Shown here one piece after another: positions 33,803 through 43,215 of a DNA stretch of 64,000 nucleotides. A program made the translations under genes and the position numbers. Numbering within the stretch: position 1 is the first letter of the stretch; the number at the start of each line of letters is the position of its first letter. Below the pieces are notes generated by a model that ran no database searches, was not told where the DNA came from, and saw only the letters and a list, made by a program, of their open reading frames with translations. Source of the stretch: JAGWBG01 sp034421095. Its GTDB lineage: Bacteria > Chloroflexota > Dehalococcoidia > Lucifugimonadales > JAGWBF01. Location of the stretch: contig DAOUKR010000025.1 of the NCBI GenBank assembly GCA_034421095.1, positions 124,001 to 188,000 of the forward strand. Reading direction: 5' to 3'.

Positions 33803-35617
33803 TCACCTTTCGATCAACTCTTCCTCGGCCTTTTTCTTGGACTTGCCCCTCTTGTCCGCCTGCTCTTTGAGCACGATATGTTCTAACAAAGAGACTTCTC
33901 TGCGAACCGCAGCCTTGGAATGGCTGGTATATTCACCCATATTTCTGAACTTCTTATATCGGTTCTTCACCAGCTTCTTGGAGGATATCTTACCCAGGGC
34001 GGCGAACTGTCTTGCCAAGGCCAGTTGTATCTCTTGGGCCGCCTCATGGAGATTGTTATGGGCGCCTCCCTCCGGCTCCCTCACGACCTCGTCTATGATG
34101 CCCAACTCTTTGCAGTCATGTGCTGTGAGTACGGGGACCTGTACATCCTCTCTACGACTTGAGGGATTGCGGTAGAGCCTGCTGGCGGTCTGTCCCGGCG
34201 AAATGGGGGAGTAAATGGCGTATTGCTGCATAAGTACGGCATCCGCTATCCCCAGCGCAAGTGCGCCTTCACTGCCTCCCTCACCCACTATCACCGAGAC
34301 TATCGGTACAGGCACCTCGGCCATAAGGGACAGCGTGGTAGCGATGGCGTTGCCCACGCCCTGCTCTTCGGACTCCAAGCCGGGATGGGCACCCTGGGTA
34401 TCGATCAGAGTTATAACCGGCAGCTTGAACCGGGCGGCCAGACCGATGAGGCGACGCGCCTTGCGGAATCCCTCGGGATAAGTATGGTACAGGTCTCCCG
34501 TATCACACACTTCCCGTTCCTGGCCTATGACCACCACCCTTTCGCCATTCAGATAGCCCAAGCCCCCCACTATGGACCTGTCGTCACCGCTTACACGGTC
34601 GCCCCTAAGCTCAATAAACTCCTCAATGATTGAGAGTATATACATGAGAGACGAAGGGCGCGCCGGGTTCTTTGCAATTTTCACAGCTTGTTCTGCCTCG
34701 GCACCCCCAATTGCCCCGTTTCCGGTGGTCAGCTTTACGCTGCGCTTGCCGTCTGTTCGAGAGTTGCGCTGTGGGCCGAGTATGTCCAGAACGGTACTCA
34801 GCTTTGCCCTCAGTTCTTCACGGTCAACCACACTATCCAGCAAGCCATGTTCCAGGTGTGCCTCGGCGGTGTGGGCGTCCAATGGTAGGGGCCTCCTCGA
34901 CGCCTCCCTGAGAGTTTTCATCGGGGCAAGGCCAATGAGAGAGCCGGGCTCGGCGAAGATAAGGTCCGCCAGATTGGCAAAGCTGGCATACGCCTGGCCG
35001 GTTGCCGGATTTGAAAGCACCACTATGAAGGGGACATTTTTTTCCTTCAAGCGATTGGCTGCTGCCACGGTTTTGGCCATCTGCATCAGCGAGAGGACCC
35101 CCTCCTGTATGCGAGCGCCTCCTCCGCTGACCAGGGCCACAAGGGGGTACTCCCGTTTGGCAGCTGACTCGAAGGCCAGGGCCACCTTTTCCCCGACCAC
35201 ACTGCTCATGCTGCCACCCATGAAGCCAAAGTCCAGCACCACTATCATCGCATGGCTGTCGGCGATAGTGCATCCTCCGGTAATAGCGGCTTCCGTAAGG
35301 CCCGTTCTCGTCTGGGCTTGGGAAAGGCGGTTGGTGTAGGAACCCCGACTGGAGAAGGACAATGGGTAGAGGGATGCAATAGACCTGTTGGTTTCCCTGA
35401 AGCTGCCTTTGTTCACCAGCAACTCGATACGTTCCCGTGCGGTGAGGCTGTAGTGAAACCGGCAGTAAGGGCATAGGCGGTATTTCAGGTACAGAGGCGC
35501 TTCGCTGATAACCTCTTCACATACCAGGCAATGGTCTCGCAATACGGACAAATAGCTCCGGTCAAGGGTAGTACCCCTTCGCAAAAGGTGTACAAGATAC
35601 TCAGACAGATTTCTCAC
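33803..35617 (-). CDS. accDA: Fused acetyl-CoA carboxylase carboxyltransferase (beta-alpha, AccD-AccA)
   Basis: The 604-residue protein joins an AccD-like N-terminal half and an AccA-like C-terminal half. The zinc ribbon has C30, C33, C49 and C52. The beta part contains LVSGGGARIQEGVLSLMQMAK. The alpha part, from about residue 300, contains YPEGFRKARRLIGLAARF, DTQGAHPGLESEEQG and VIVGEGGSEGALALG. A lysine-rich tail ends the protein. It transfers the carboxyl group to acetyl-CoA to give malonyl-CoA, feeding FabD and AcpP. Biotin carboxylase and biotin carrier genes are not in this window. The start is GTG 35617 with GAGGAG upstream. It converges with mrp. Confidence 0.92.
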   Translation of the reverse strand: MRNLSEYLVHLLRRGTTLDRSYLSVLRDHCLVCEEVISEAPLYLKYRLCPYCRFHYSLTARERIELLVNKGSFRETNRSIASLYPLSFSSRGSYTNRLSQAQTRTGLTEAAITGGCTIADSHAMIVVLDFGFMGGSMSSVVGEKVALAFESAAKREYPLVALVSGGGARIQEGVLSLMQMAKTVAAANRLKEKNVPFIVVLSNPATGQAYASFANLADLIFAEPGSLIGLAPMKTLREASRRPLPLDAHTAEAHLEHGLLDSVVDREELRAKLSTVLDILGPQRNSRTDGKRSVKLTTGNGAIGGAEAEQAVKIAKNPARPSSLMYILSIIEEFIELRGDRVSGDDRSIVGGLGYLNGERVVVIGQEREVCDTGDLYHTYPEGFRKARRLIGLAARFKLPVITLIDTQGAHPGLESEEQGVGNAIATTLSLMAEVPVPIVSVIVGEGGSEGALALGIADAVLMQQYAIYSPISPGQTASRLYRNPSSRREDVQVPVLTAHDCKELGIIDEVVREPEGGAHNNLHEAAQEIQLALARQFAALGKISSKKLVKNRYKKFRNMGEYTSHSKAAVRREVSLLEHIVLKEQADKRGKSKKKAEEELIER

Positions 35618-35655
35618 GGGGGCTCCTCACGATTGGATCAATGCTGAACGGAGGA

Positions 35656-35688
35656 AGGTATGAAGGACCTTACCGATCTTTCATACCT
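35656..35688. promoter_or_regulatory. Inverted repeat upstream of accDA (possible operator)
   Basis: AGGTATGAA at 35,656-35,664 is the reverse complement of TTCATACCT at 35,680-35,688, with a 15-nt spacer. It lies about 40 nt before the accDA start and 90 nt after the ftsK end. It could be a regulator site or a terminator stem; no T tract is seen. Confidence 0.35.
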
Positions 35689-35775
35689 CGTAATCCAATG
35701 GTACAACGAAAACCGTAGAAAGGGAAGGGGTCAGTGTCCGACAGGACAACATGACTCCCCCGTCCCAATCAGTCC

Positions 35776-37959
35776 TCATGTCCTGGCATGTGCTGGAGAG
35801 ACCAGCCCTTCCTCCTCCAACTGCTTCATCAGCTTCATCGCCCTGGGATATCCTACTTGGAGCCGACGCTGGAGCACGGAAGCTGAGAGGCTTTGATACC
35901 TCTCGGCGAGCTCACGGGCCTTGTCCATGACATCTTCCTCGTCCTCCTCCTCTTCACTATCAGAGCCAGATTCGGGGGGATAGCTCTCGTCCAGGGGTAT
36001 CTCCGGCACCGGTGGGCCGGACTGCTTCTTCCAGAACTCCACCAGCTTCTCTATTTCAAGGTCGCTCACGTATGTACCCTGAACCCGTCTGGGCTTGGGG
36101 GAATCAGAGTTAAGGAGAAGCATGTCCCCCTTGCCCATCAGCTTCTCGGCTCCGCCAGTGTCCAGGATTACCCTGGAGTCCACCTGGGATGCCACCGAGA
36201 AGGCTATTCTGGCAGGTACGTTGGCCTTCAACAGGCCGGTGACCACTTTCACCGAGGGGCGCTGAGTGGCCACAATAAGATGGATGCCAGCTGCCCGACC
36301 CAACTGCGCCAGGCGCACCAAGCCGTGCTCCACTTCGTATGAGGCAGCCATCATCAGATCGGCCAACTCATCAATGATAATCACCAGGAAGGGCATGTGA
36401 GCGCTGGACTTCTTGTTGTACGCCTCCAGGTTCCTTGCGCCTATCTCCTCCAGCAGCTTGTAGCGGCGGGTCATCTCGTTCTGCATGGCCCGCAAGACTG
36501 ACAGCACCTCGTCCGTGTCCACGATTACCTTGGTCACGAGGTGGGGTATCCCGTTAAAAGGCGTAAGCTCTACTCGCTTGGGGTCCACCATAACCATGCG
36601 CAGCCTGTCGGGGCCGTTGGTCAGGAGCAGGGACGAGACGATGGTATTTGTGCAGACGCTCTTTCCGCTGCCTGTGGCTCCGGCGATGAGGAGGTGGGGA
36701 AGGCCGCTGAGGTCTCCGGCCACCGGCTCCCCCGCCGTATCCTCACCCAGGGCCACGGGCAGCCCGTTTTTGGCCGCAATTTTCTGGAAGGGCTCGCTCT
36801 CCACCACCGACCTGAGCACAACCGAACGGGGACACGGATTGGGCACCTCCAGCCCCACCAGGGCCTCGCCGGGCACCGGGGCTTCAATGCGCAAGTAGGG
36901 GGTCTTGAGGGCTAGGGCCAGGTCAGTCTGTCGCGCCACTATATCCTGGACCTTCACCCGGCTTGCATCCTCCAGGGACGGCTCGTTGGCCCCAGACTTG
37001 GCGGACTTGGAGTTCCGATACAACTTCACCCAACCGGGCACCAGACCAAACTGGATAATCCTCGGCCCAGTCCGTACGTCATCCACCTCGACGTCAATGC
37101 GGTGGTCGGCCAGGGCCTTCTCAATCTGTTGGGACATCTGCTGAAGGACGGTCGGTGGCACGGGTTGGCTCTCTCCCTTGTTAAGGAGTTCGGTGGACGG
37201 GAGATTCCAGCCGGAAGTGGGGGCTTTTTGTGCCGGACTCTCTTTCGGCTTTTTCTGCACAGGCTCTTCTTGTGCGTCGGCTGGCTCGGCTCTTGGACCA
37301 CCAAAGAGGGACCTCCAGAGCATGGTGAATGGCGATGACACCTTGCCCAGGACCCCCACGCTCTTGTGAGCCTCCTGTTGTTCAGAGTCACGTTCTCCCA
37401 CCAGATTCTTTATAGAGCTGGCAAAGCCGAGCGCCAAGCGTTTAGATGCGGGGACTACGACGCGCAAGAATTTCTCAGTACCACGGAAGTAGACCAACCC
37501 CGCACGCCGGGGGAAGATGAGCAGAGGAGTCAGGAGCATGAGGATAGCGACCTTCAATGCCCCAAGGGCCAGGGGTGAGCCGCCCAGATACTGCCCCCAC
37601 CTGCCACCAAAGGATGAGTCCTTCATTACGCCGTCTGACGGGTGAATCATGGACATTATGCCCAGGGCTATGGACACCAGCAAGGCCGAACCGAGCCATG
37701 CCCTCCAGTATCTTTTGACCCAAGCATTATAATTGTGGCGCAGGGCGAGGGCGAAGCTGACTATAAACAGGGCTACAGGAATCAAACCGTAGCCCAGGGA
37801 CTCCAGGGCACGGTGACGCACGTCGGGAAAGATGATAAATGCTGCCAGGGCTGCCAGGAAGAAAGACAAGGGAAAAGCAGCCCAGGCTAATCTGGGAAGG
37901 GCTAACGGGACGGCAAGGAAATTAAAATTGCTGACTTTTGCTCTTTTCGATTTTGGCAC
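35776..37959 (-). CDS. ftsK: DNA translocase FtsK/SpoIIIE
   Basis: FtsK pumps chromosomal DNA at the division septum. The 727-residue protein has four N-terminal membrane segments (roughly residues 15-45, 55-70, 85-105 and 130-150), a linker with proline and charged residues, a motor domain with Walker A including K433 (GATGSGKSVCTN) and a C-terminal winged-helix gamma domain (LSASVLQRRLQVGYPRAMKL). It starts with GTG at 37959, sharing one base with the stop of the RNase J gene (TAGTG), with GGAGGTG upstream, so translation is coupled. Confidence 0.93.
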   Translation of the reverse strand: MPKSKRAKVSNFNFLAVPLALPRLAWAAFPLSFFLAALAAFIIFPDVRHRALESLGYGLIPVALFIVSFALALRHNYNAWVKRYWRAWLGSALLVSIALGIMSMIHPSDGVMKDSSFGGRWGQYLGGSPLALGALKVAILMLLTPLLIFPRRAGLVYFRGTEKFLRVVVPASKRLALGFASSIKNLVGERDSEQQEAHKSVGVLGKVSSPFTMLWRSLFGGPRAEPADAQEEPVQKKPKESPAQKAPTSGWNLPSTELLNKGESQPVPPTVLQQMSQQIEKALADHRIDVEVDDVRTGPRIIQFGLVPGWVKLYRNSKSAKSGANEPSLEDASRVKVQDIVARQTDLALALKTPYLRIEAPVPGEALVGLEVPNPCPRSVVLRSVVESEPFQKIAAKNGLPVALGEDTAGEPVAGDLSGLPHLLIAGATGSGKSVCTNTIVSSLLLTNGPDRLRMVMVDPKRVELTPFNGIPHLVTKVIVDTDEVLSVLRAMQNEMTRRYKLLEEIGARNLEAYNKKSSAHMPFLVIIIDELADLMMAASYEVEHGLVRLAQLGRAAGIHLIVATQRPSVKVVTGLLKANVPARIAFSVASQVDSRVILDTGGAEKLMGKGDMLLLNSDSPKPRRVQGTYVSDLEIEKLVEFWKKQSGPPVPEIPLDESYPPESGSDSEEEEDEEDVMDKARELAERYQSLSASVLQRRLQVGYPRAMKLMKQLEEEGLVSPAHART

Positions 37960-39617
37960 TACACCTCCAATGTTGACGTCATGATAGTGGGCCGGCGTCC
38001 CGTCTCCTTGAGAAGGAGCTTGCTCACCGTATCTTTTATCATGGCATCAATGGTACTCCGATCAATAGGATATCGGCTTGTGTGGTCAAAGGACTCTACC
38101 AGAGATTCCGATACTCTCAGGAACAACTCCGATACGTCTTCCTGCTCCATGAAACCCCTGGAGGTAATTTGAGGTGGTTTGGCAAGGGTGCCGGCGTCTT
38201 TATCCAGGGCTATTGTCACCATCAGTACACCATCCCTGGAAAGCGCCCGCCTGTCTTTCAAGATTGAGCTTTTGGAATCTATGATGCTGTGGCCATCCAC
38301 ATAGACGTGGCCTGCCGGAACCTTGTCAACCACCTTCCCGCCATCCCGGGTAAGCTCCAAGACATCGCCATCTTCCAGGACGAAAATGCCCGAGTCCGGC
38401 ACGCCCATCAACTGGGCCAGACCCTTGTGGGCCACCAGGTGGTGGTACTCGCCATGAACAGGCACAAAGAATTGGGGGGTTGTGAGGCTGAGCATCATCT
38501 TCAACTCTTCCCGGCTGGCGTGGCCATGGACGTGCACCATTGCTATCCTGTCGAAAAGCACCCTGGCCCCCTGACGGAAGAGATTGTCTATGGTCTTGGT
38601 AATGACCGTTTCGTTTCCGGGTATGGGAGTGGCCGATATGATTACCGTATCCCCCGGCGTGACCCGTATATCCCGGTGGTCGCGGTTTGCGATACGCGCA
38701 AGGGCCGACGTAGGCTCTCCCTGGCTTCCCGTAGTAACCAGCACCACCCGGTCGGAGGCAAGCTGCCTGGTCTCTCCCAAAGGAAGAAGTACACCCGGAG
38801 GGGGCGAGAGGTATCCCATCTCAATGCTCATCTTTACGTTTTCCACCATACTCCGCCCAACGATGCCCACCTTCCTGTCGTGCCTGGCAGCAGCGTCAAT
38901 CACCTGCTGAATCCGGGAGATGAGGGAAGCGAAGGTGGCTACCAGGACCCGTCCCGGTGCCTCCCCTATCGCCCTGTCCAAGGCATCACCCACTACCTGT
39001 TCCGAGGGGGTGAACCCTGGTAATTCGGCATAAGTGGAGTCCGAGAGGAGCAAGAGCACTCCACGGGAACCGTAGGAGGCAAGGCGCACCAGGTCGGTGG
39101 GCTTACCGTCCACGGGGGTATAGTCTATTTTGAAGTCACCGGAGTGAACGACCAGCCCGACGGGGGTGTCTATGGCCAGACCCATTGCATCGGGTATACT
39201 GTGACACACCGGGAAAAATTCCACCCGGAATTTGCCAAGCTTTATTGATTTGCCCGGCTCAACCACCTCCAGCTTCGTTCCTTTAAGCCCTCGGCGCTCC
39301 TTGAGCTTTACAGATATGAGTCCGTGAGCCAGTCTGGGAGCATAAACCGGCACCGGCAGGCTGGGCAGTACGTGGGGCAAGGCTCCGGTATGGTCCTCGT
39401 GGCCATGGGTTATGAGGATGCCTTTGACGCGGTCCTGTCGCTCTACAAGGTAGGTTATATCGGGGATTACGAGGTCCACCCCCGGCATATCCTCCTCCGG
39501 GAACAGCAACCCACAGTCTATGACAATGATGTCCCGGTCGTACTCCAGGGCCATCATATTTTTGCCTACCTCCCCCAGTCCACCCAGGGGAATTACTCTT
39601 AGCGGGGTTTTGGGCAT
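37959..39617 (-). CDS. rnj: Ribonuclease J-family metallo-beta-lactamase nuclease
   Basis: The 552-residue protein has the beta-CASP metallo-beta-lactamase signature: H71, H73, D75 and H76 in THGHEDHTGALPH, with HSGDFKIDYTPVDG and MVHVHGHASREEL further on. The last is the beta-CASP C motif. RNase J combines 5'-3' exonuclease and endonuclease activities in RNA decay and rRNA maturation. Length and domains match the family. It is the first gene of a coupled pair with ftsK, a frequent Gram-positive-type arrangement. Confidence 0.93.
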   Translation of the reverse strand: MPKTPLRVIPLGGLGEVGKNMMALEYDRDIIVIDCGLLFPEEDMPGVDLVIPDITYLVERQDRVKGILITHGHEDHTGALPHVLPSLPVPVYAPRLAHGLISVKLKERRGLKGTKLEVVEPGKSIKLGKFRVEFFPVCHSIPDAMGLAIDTPVGLVVHSGDFKIDYTPVDGKPTDLVRLASYGSRGVLLLLSDSTYAELPGFTPSEQVVGDALDRAIGEAPGRVLVATFASLISRIQQVIDAAARHDRKVGIVGRSMVENVKMSIEMGYLSPPPGVLLPLGETRQLASDRVVLVTTGSQGEPTSALARIANRDHRDIRVTPGDTVIISATPIPGNETVITKTIDNLFRQGARVLFDRIAMVHVHGHASREELKMMLSLTTPQFFVPVHGEYHHLVAHKGLAQLMGVPDSGIFVLEDGDVLELTRDGGKVVDKVPAGHVYVDGHSIIDSKSSILKDRRALSRDGVLMVTIALDKDAGTLAKPPQITSRGFMEQEDVSELFLRVSESLVESFDHTSRYPIDRSTIDAMIKDTVSKLLLKETGRRPTIMTSTLEV

Positions 39618-39630
39618 AGTGGTTTACCGC

Positions 39631-40278
39631 CTAGAACATAGATAACTGTTGCGGTTGCTGGGTGGTGGAGTCGCTGTGCTCGCTGCTTTCAATATTTCCG
39701 GTTTCTTCCACGGCTTGGCTGTCAGCGAGCTTGAGAACTTCAGGAATGGCTCTAAAATCGTCCTCTATGGTCTTCCTCAACTCCTGTCTGTGAAGAGCGG
39801 CTGCGGGATGCATTATGGGGTACACGGTTAGTTTGCCCGCCTTGCGCGCCTTCCCTCTGGCCCTGCTAATGCTCTCCTTGGGGAAAAATCTGGCCATGGA
39901 AAAGCGCCCCAGCGTAACCACCAGTTTCGGATTTACCAGCTCTATTTGTCTGTCCAGGTACTTGCTGCACGCAGCTATCTCGGCCGGCAGCGGGTCGCGA
40001 TTGTTGCTGGGCCGGCATTTCACCATATTGGCTATGAAAACGTCCTCTCTACCCAGTCCGATAGAGGCCAGAAGTTCTTCAAGAAACTTTCCGGCCGGTC
40101 CTACAAAGGGCCTCCCCTGACGATCCTCGTGGTAACCCGGTCCCTCCCCTATGAACATGATTTCAGCATCGGCGGGGCCCTCACCGGGGACCGCATTGGT
40201 GCGGCTCTTGCTCAGGGGGCAGTCCGTACAGGAATGGACTTGCCGGGCTATCTCCTCAACGTTATTCATATCAGACAT
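39631..40278 (-). CDS. udg: Uracil-DNA glycosylase, family 4-type, with C-terminal clamp-binding-like motif
   Basis: The 215-residue protein has the [4Fe-4S] cysteines in CTDCPLSKSRTNAVPGEGP and CRPSNNRDP, the uracil-recognition GEGPGYHEDRQGRPFVGPAG, and TLGRFSMARFF and HPAAALHRQ as catalytic-side motifs. It removes uracil from DNA. The C-terminus is a flexible Q-rich tail ending QQLSMF. This closely fits the sliding-clamp-binding consensus QL(S/D)LF and may tether the enzyme to the replication clamp. ATG 40278 is chosen; an in-frame GTG at 40305 is possible, and no start has a clear ribosome site. Confidence 0.87.
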   Translation of the reverse strand: MSDMNNVEEIARQVHSCTDCPLSKSRTNAVPGEGPADAEIMFIGEGPGYHEDRQGRPFVGPAGKFLEELLASIGLGREDVFIANMVKCRPSNNRDPLPAEIAACSKYLDRQIELVNPKLVVTLGRFSMARFFPKESISRARGKARKAGKLTVYPIMHPAAALHRQELRKTIEDDFRAIPEVLKLADSQAVEETGNIESSEHSDSTTQQPQQLSMF

Positions 40279-40465
40279 GTCTACATTTCCGCCTTGCCAT
40301 ACCACTCGCTTTCAAATAACGAAAGACTGTGGAGAGGTCATGGTCTGTGTTTCCACATAATCTAGTGTGTGGAAGAAATCCGCTTCACCTGGCTTGAGTT
40401 AAACTGCAAGCCCAAGTCGAACAATGGAGTCTACGTTGCTTCCCGTGGGTCGGGGATGGAGCGTC

Positions 40466-40726
40466 TTAGGTATCCTGGACCCCATGCCGCTTCAGATAGT
40501 CAATAGCGTCCTGAAGAGTTATTATTTGTCCTGCATCCTCGTCGGAAATCTCAATCCTGTTCTCGTCGTCGGAGAACTCCTCCTCGAAGGCCATGATAAG
40601 CTCCGCTAAATCCAGAGAGTCAGCATCCAGATCATCCACAAAAGAGGCGCTGGGAACAACGGCGTCCTCATCTACGTCCAGTTTATCCGACACGATTACT
40701 TTCATTCGTTCGTAAATGGTTGGCAT
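40466..40726 (-). CDS. acpP: Acyl carrier protein
   Basis: This 86-residue acidic protein has the phosphopantetheine attachment motif D36-S37-L38 in DDLDADSLDLAELIMAFEEEF. It carries fatty acyl chains for FabD, FabI and the other synthases. It is the last gene of the DUF177-rpmF-fabD-nusB-acpP run, 4 nt after nusB. The 160-nt gap to the glycosylase gene contains a 7-bp stem (TTCCACA/TGTGGAA, 40,351-40,374) that might end the transcript, and no other gene. Confidence 0.95.
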   Translation of the reverse strand: MPTIYERMKVIVSDKLDVDEDAVVPSASFVDDLDADSLDLAELIMAFEEEFSDDENRIEISDEDAGQIITLQDAIDYLKRHGVQDT

Positions 40727-40730
40727 GGCC

Positions 40731-41243
40731 TCACTTTCCTTCCTGACTGATGGTATCTTCAGAGATTATACTCATTTTCGCCGGGCTAGTAGAGATAGCT
40801 TCAACCAGTCTCCCGCCACTGGTGTCAAGCGCTTCGACCGCAGAACCCAACACTCCGTTCACAAACCTCGGCGAACTCTCACTGCCAAAGGTCTTGGCCA
40901 ACTCGACAGCCTCGTTAATCGCCACTTTGCGGGGTATTCCACGGCTAAAGTGAATCTCGAATAAGGCTAGCCGAAGGATATTCCGGTCTACTACGGGGAG
41001 CTGCTTTACGGGCCATGCTGGCGCATGCTTGTGGATGGACTCGTCTATCTCATGTCGCTGGCTAACTACTCCCTGTGCCAGCTTCAGGGCATAGACCGAG
41101 GTTTCTTCCGGTAGCTCAGACTCTTCTCTCAGCCGTTCAAAGGAGTCGCCCACGGGGTGGTTGGCCAGGTCCACTTCATACAGGACCTGGAGGGCTAGAG
41201 CCCGTGCCTTTCTTCTGGAGTAGGCAGACTTTCCTCTCACCAT
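40731..41243 (-). CDS. nusB: Transcription antitermination factor NusB
   Basis: The 170-residue protein has the NusB N-terminus with SRRKARALALQVLYEVDL, then VVDRNILRLALFEI and KVAINEAVELAKTFGSESSPRFVNGVLG, all conserved helices of the all-alpha fold. It binds boxA RNA with NusE (S10) in rRNA transcription antitermination. A C-terminal tail of about 35 residues beyond the core is of unknown use. It lies between fabD and acpP, an unusual place for nusB. Confidence 0.92.
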   Translation of the reverse strand: MVRGKSAYSRRKARALALQVLYEVDLANHPVGDSFERLREESELPEETSVYALKLAQGVVSQRHEIDESIHKHAPAWPVKQLPVVDRNILRLALFEIHFSRGIPRKVAINEAVELAKTFGSESSPRFVNGVLGSAVEALDTSGGRLVEAISTSPAKMSIISEDTISQEGK

Positions 41244-41264
41244 CGGTCTACAGTCGAAGTTTCT

Positions 41265-42281
41265 TCAAGTTGCCGTCAGAGGACGCCCTGCCAGTGCTCC
41301 TCTAATGTTGGCTTCCGCCACTTTCCTGGCCGAGGACAGGTCTGCTACGTTCATAACCTCTACGTGTCTATCCTGGTATGCCGGGGTAGAGCCGATTCTT
41401 TTTATCAAGCTTACCAGAACCTTACCCGGGCCGAACTCTATGAAGCTCGTCACTCCCAAGTCTATCATGCAACTGACCGACTTTTTCCATTGGACACAGT
41501 TGCAAAGCTGGGTCAGAAGCTCTCCCTTGACCTCATCAGCGGTGGTCAGCGGCTTTGACGTGGAGTTGGCAACAATAGGGGTGACCGGGTCTTGGAAATT
41601 TATGTTCTCAATGGCAGAAATCAGGCCTTCCCGGGCCGAGGCCATCAGAGAGGAGTGAAAAGCGCCGCTCACAGCCAACGGTATGGCCTTCCTCGCTCCA
41701 CGAACGGAGGACATGTCTACGGCGCGAGCCACACATACTCGGTCGCCGCTTATAACTATCTGGTCGCCTCCGTTAATATTAGCTACTTCGGCACCCGTCT
41801 CCAGGCATATCTCCTCTACGCTAATCTCGTCCAGCCCAATGATGGCAGCCATGCTGCCGGGGTGCTTTTCCGACGCTTCTTGCATGAGCCTTCCCCGCTC
41901 ACGCACCAGACGCATACCGTCGGCGAGACCAAGGGCGCCGGAAACTACCAGAGAGGTGTACTCACCAAGGCTGTGGCCTGCCAGGGCGGTCGGTTGGCAC
42001 GTATCTGACTGATTCAACTCCTTAAGGGCCTCGAGACAGGCTAGGCTGGTTGCCATTATAGCAGGCTGGGAATTTATGGTCTGCTCAAGCTCCTTCTCAG
42101 GCCCCTCGAATATTAACTTGGTCAGAGAAAAATCTAATATACCATCTATTTCGTTGTGTAGCTCTTGCACGGCTTTCGAGGAGCGATAGAGCTCTAGTCC
42201 CATGCCCACGGACTGGGCACCCTGACCCGGGAAAACATATGCTGTTTTGGGAGACCCTTGCGTTTCCGTATTTGCCTCCAT
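41265..42281 (-). CDS. fabD: Malonyl-CoA:ACP transacylase FabD
   Basis: FabD moves malonyl groups from CoA to AcpP. The 338-residue protein has AYVFPGQGAQSVGMG near the start, the nucleophile S104 in AGHSLGEYTS, and AVSGAFHSSLM with the catalytic His. The C-terminal FIEFGPGKVL is also conserved. It works with malonyl-CoA from AccDA. The order DUF177-rpmF-fabD lacks the plsX, fabH and fabG genes usually found here. The 150-nt gap before rpmF shows no gene. Confidence 0.93.
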   Translation of the reverse strand: MEANTETQGSPKTAYVFPGQGAQSVGMGLELYRSSKAVQELHNEIDGILDFSLTKLIFEGPEKELEQTINSQPAIMATSLACLEALKELNQSDTCQPTALAGHSLGEYTSLVVSGALGLADGMRLVRERGRLMQEASEKHPGSMAAIIGLDEISVEEICLETGAEVANINGGDQIVISGDRVCVARAVDMSSVRGARKAIPLAVSGAFHSSLMASAREGLISAIENINFQDPVTPIVANSTSKPLTTADEVKGELLTQLCNCVQWKKSVSCMIDLGVTSFIEFGPGKVLVSLIKRIGSTPAYQDRHVEVMNVADLSSARKVAEANIRGALAGRPLTAT

Positions 42282-42431
42282 ACTTGGACTTGTTTGTTAC
42301 TGGCAGCTAAGAATCAGGATAGTGCGTAATACCAGTGCAGGTCTGCCTACGGTCCGCCTTTCCTCATCCTGCTAATCACCCCCTTTCTCCACAGTGGCGT
42401 CTTCGGATACGGGCGGAACCCAAAACCGTAT

Positions 42432-42617
42432 CTACGCTCCTTCGCTAACTACTACCTGTCGCCCCTTATAGTACCCGCAACTGGGGCAAGCCCTGTGGGG
42501 CAGCTTGGCACTGGAGCATCTGGGACATCGCGACGGATACAACGGGCTTAGCTTGTAGTGGGCCAGCCTTTTCCCCTGTCGCGACTTGGTCAGCTTTTTT
42601 ACCGGTAATGCACCCAT
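42432..42617 (-). CDS. rpmF: 50S ribosomal protein L32
   Basis: This 61-residue basic protein has the L32 N-terminus (GALPVKKLTKSRQGKRLAHY) and a zinc ribbon of two CxxC pairs in RCPRCSSAKL and ACPSCGYYKG. AAGAGGT precedes the ATG. It follows the DUF177 gene by 34 nt, the usual pairing. Confidence 0.95.
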   Translation of the reverse strand: MGALPVKKLTKSRQGKRLAHYKLSPLYPSRCPRCSSAKLPHRACPSCGYYKGRQVVVSEGA

Positions 42618-42651
42618 AGTATACCTCTTTTGGTCCTCAAGAAGTCCAGTC

Positions 42652-43179
42652 TCAGCCTATGCTACGTTCTTTCAGTTTCAGCAGAGTAGCCCACCTGGGG
42701 TCTGCTGTCTCTTCCTCACATGAACAGGGGCCGTTATTATTATCGGCCCCGCAGATGTGGCATAGCCCCAGGCAGCCCTGATAACACAGAGGCTTCATTG
42801 GCTGATTGGTTATTGCGTACTGCCGCAGCGCCTCCGTCAGGTCCAGTATATGACGCTGGTCAATAGTGAAGGAACCTTCCTCCCTCTCCGGGACGTGTAA
42901 GGACTGCCCTGTGTTTATATCCACGGTAGGCAGGTACTCTTCCTGTATGACCACATTCACGGAGCAGGGGAAGATTTTGAGGCATCGGCTACAGGATACC
43001 AGCACCTTCATTCCCACTTTAGCATCTACCCATACCCCTTTGTCGGTACGCATCAGCAGAAGCTGACCTTTGGGGGAAATAAAGGCATCGCCGTCATCAG
43101 CGGGGATAGACTCACTAATCCCGTATGTGCGGGTGGAGCCTACCGGCTCTTTGAGGAGTCTGGCTACATTATAGTGCAT
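42652..43179 (-). CDS. DUF177/YceD-family protein
   Basis: The 175-residue protein has SCSRCLKIFPCSVNVVIQEEY and the C-terminal CYQGCLGLCHICGADNNNG, the two cysteine-bearing stretches of YceD/DUF177 proteins, and ends near PRWATLLKL. The family is linked with rRNA/ribosome and lipid-gene expression, and it usually lies directly upstream of rpmF, as here. The start has no clear ribosome site, although a good promoter lies about 30-60 nt upstream. Confidence 0.87.
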   Translation of the reverse strand: MHYNVARLLKEPVGSTRTYGISESIPADDGDAFISPKGQLLLMRTDKGVWVDAKVGMKVLVSCSRCLKIFPCSVNVVIQEEYLPTVDINTGQSLHVPEREEGSFTIDQRHILDLTEALRQYAITNQPMKPLCYQGCLGLCHICGADNNNGPCSCEEETADPRWATLLKLKERSIG

Positions 43180-43215
43180 AAGACAAAAGACTTTGATTTG
43201 TCAATCTAGGTGGCA

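Noticed and set aside
40351..40374. Hairpin TTCCACA/TGTGGAA after acpP as a terminator
   Set aside because: The stem is short, the loop is 10 nt and no T tract follows on the minus strand, so I mention it only in the acpP entry.
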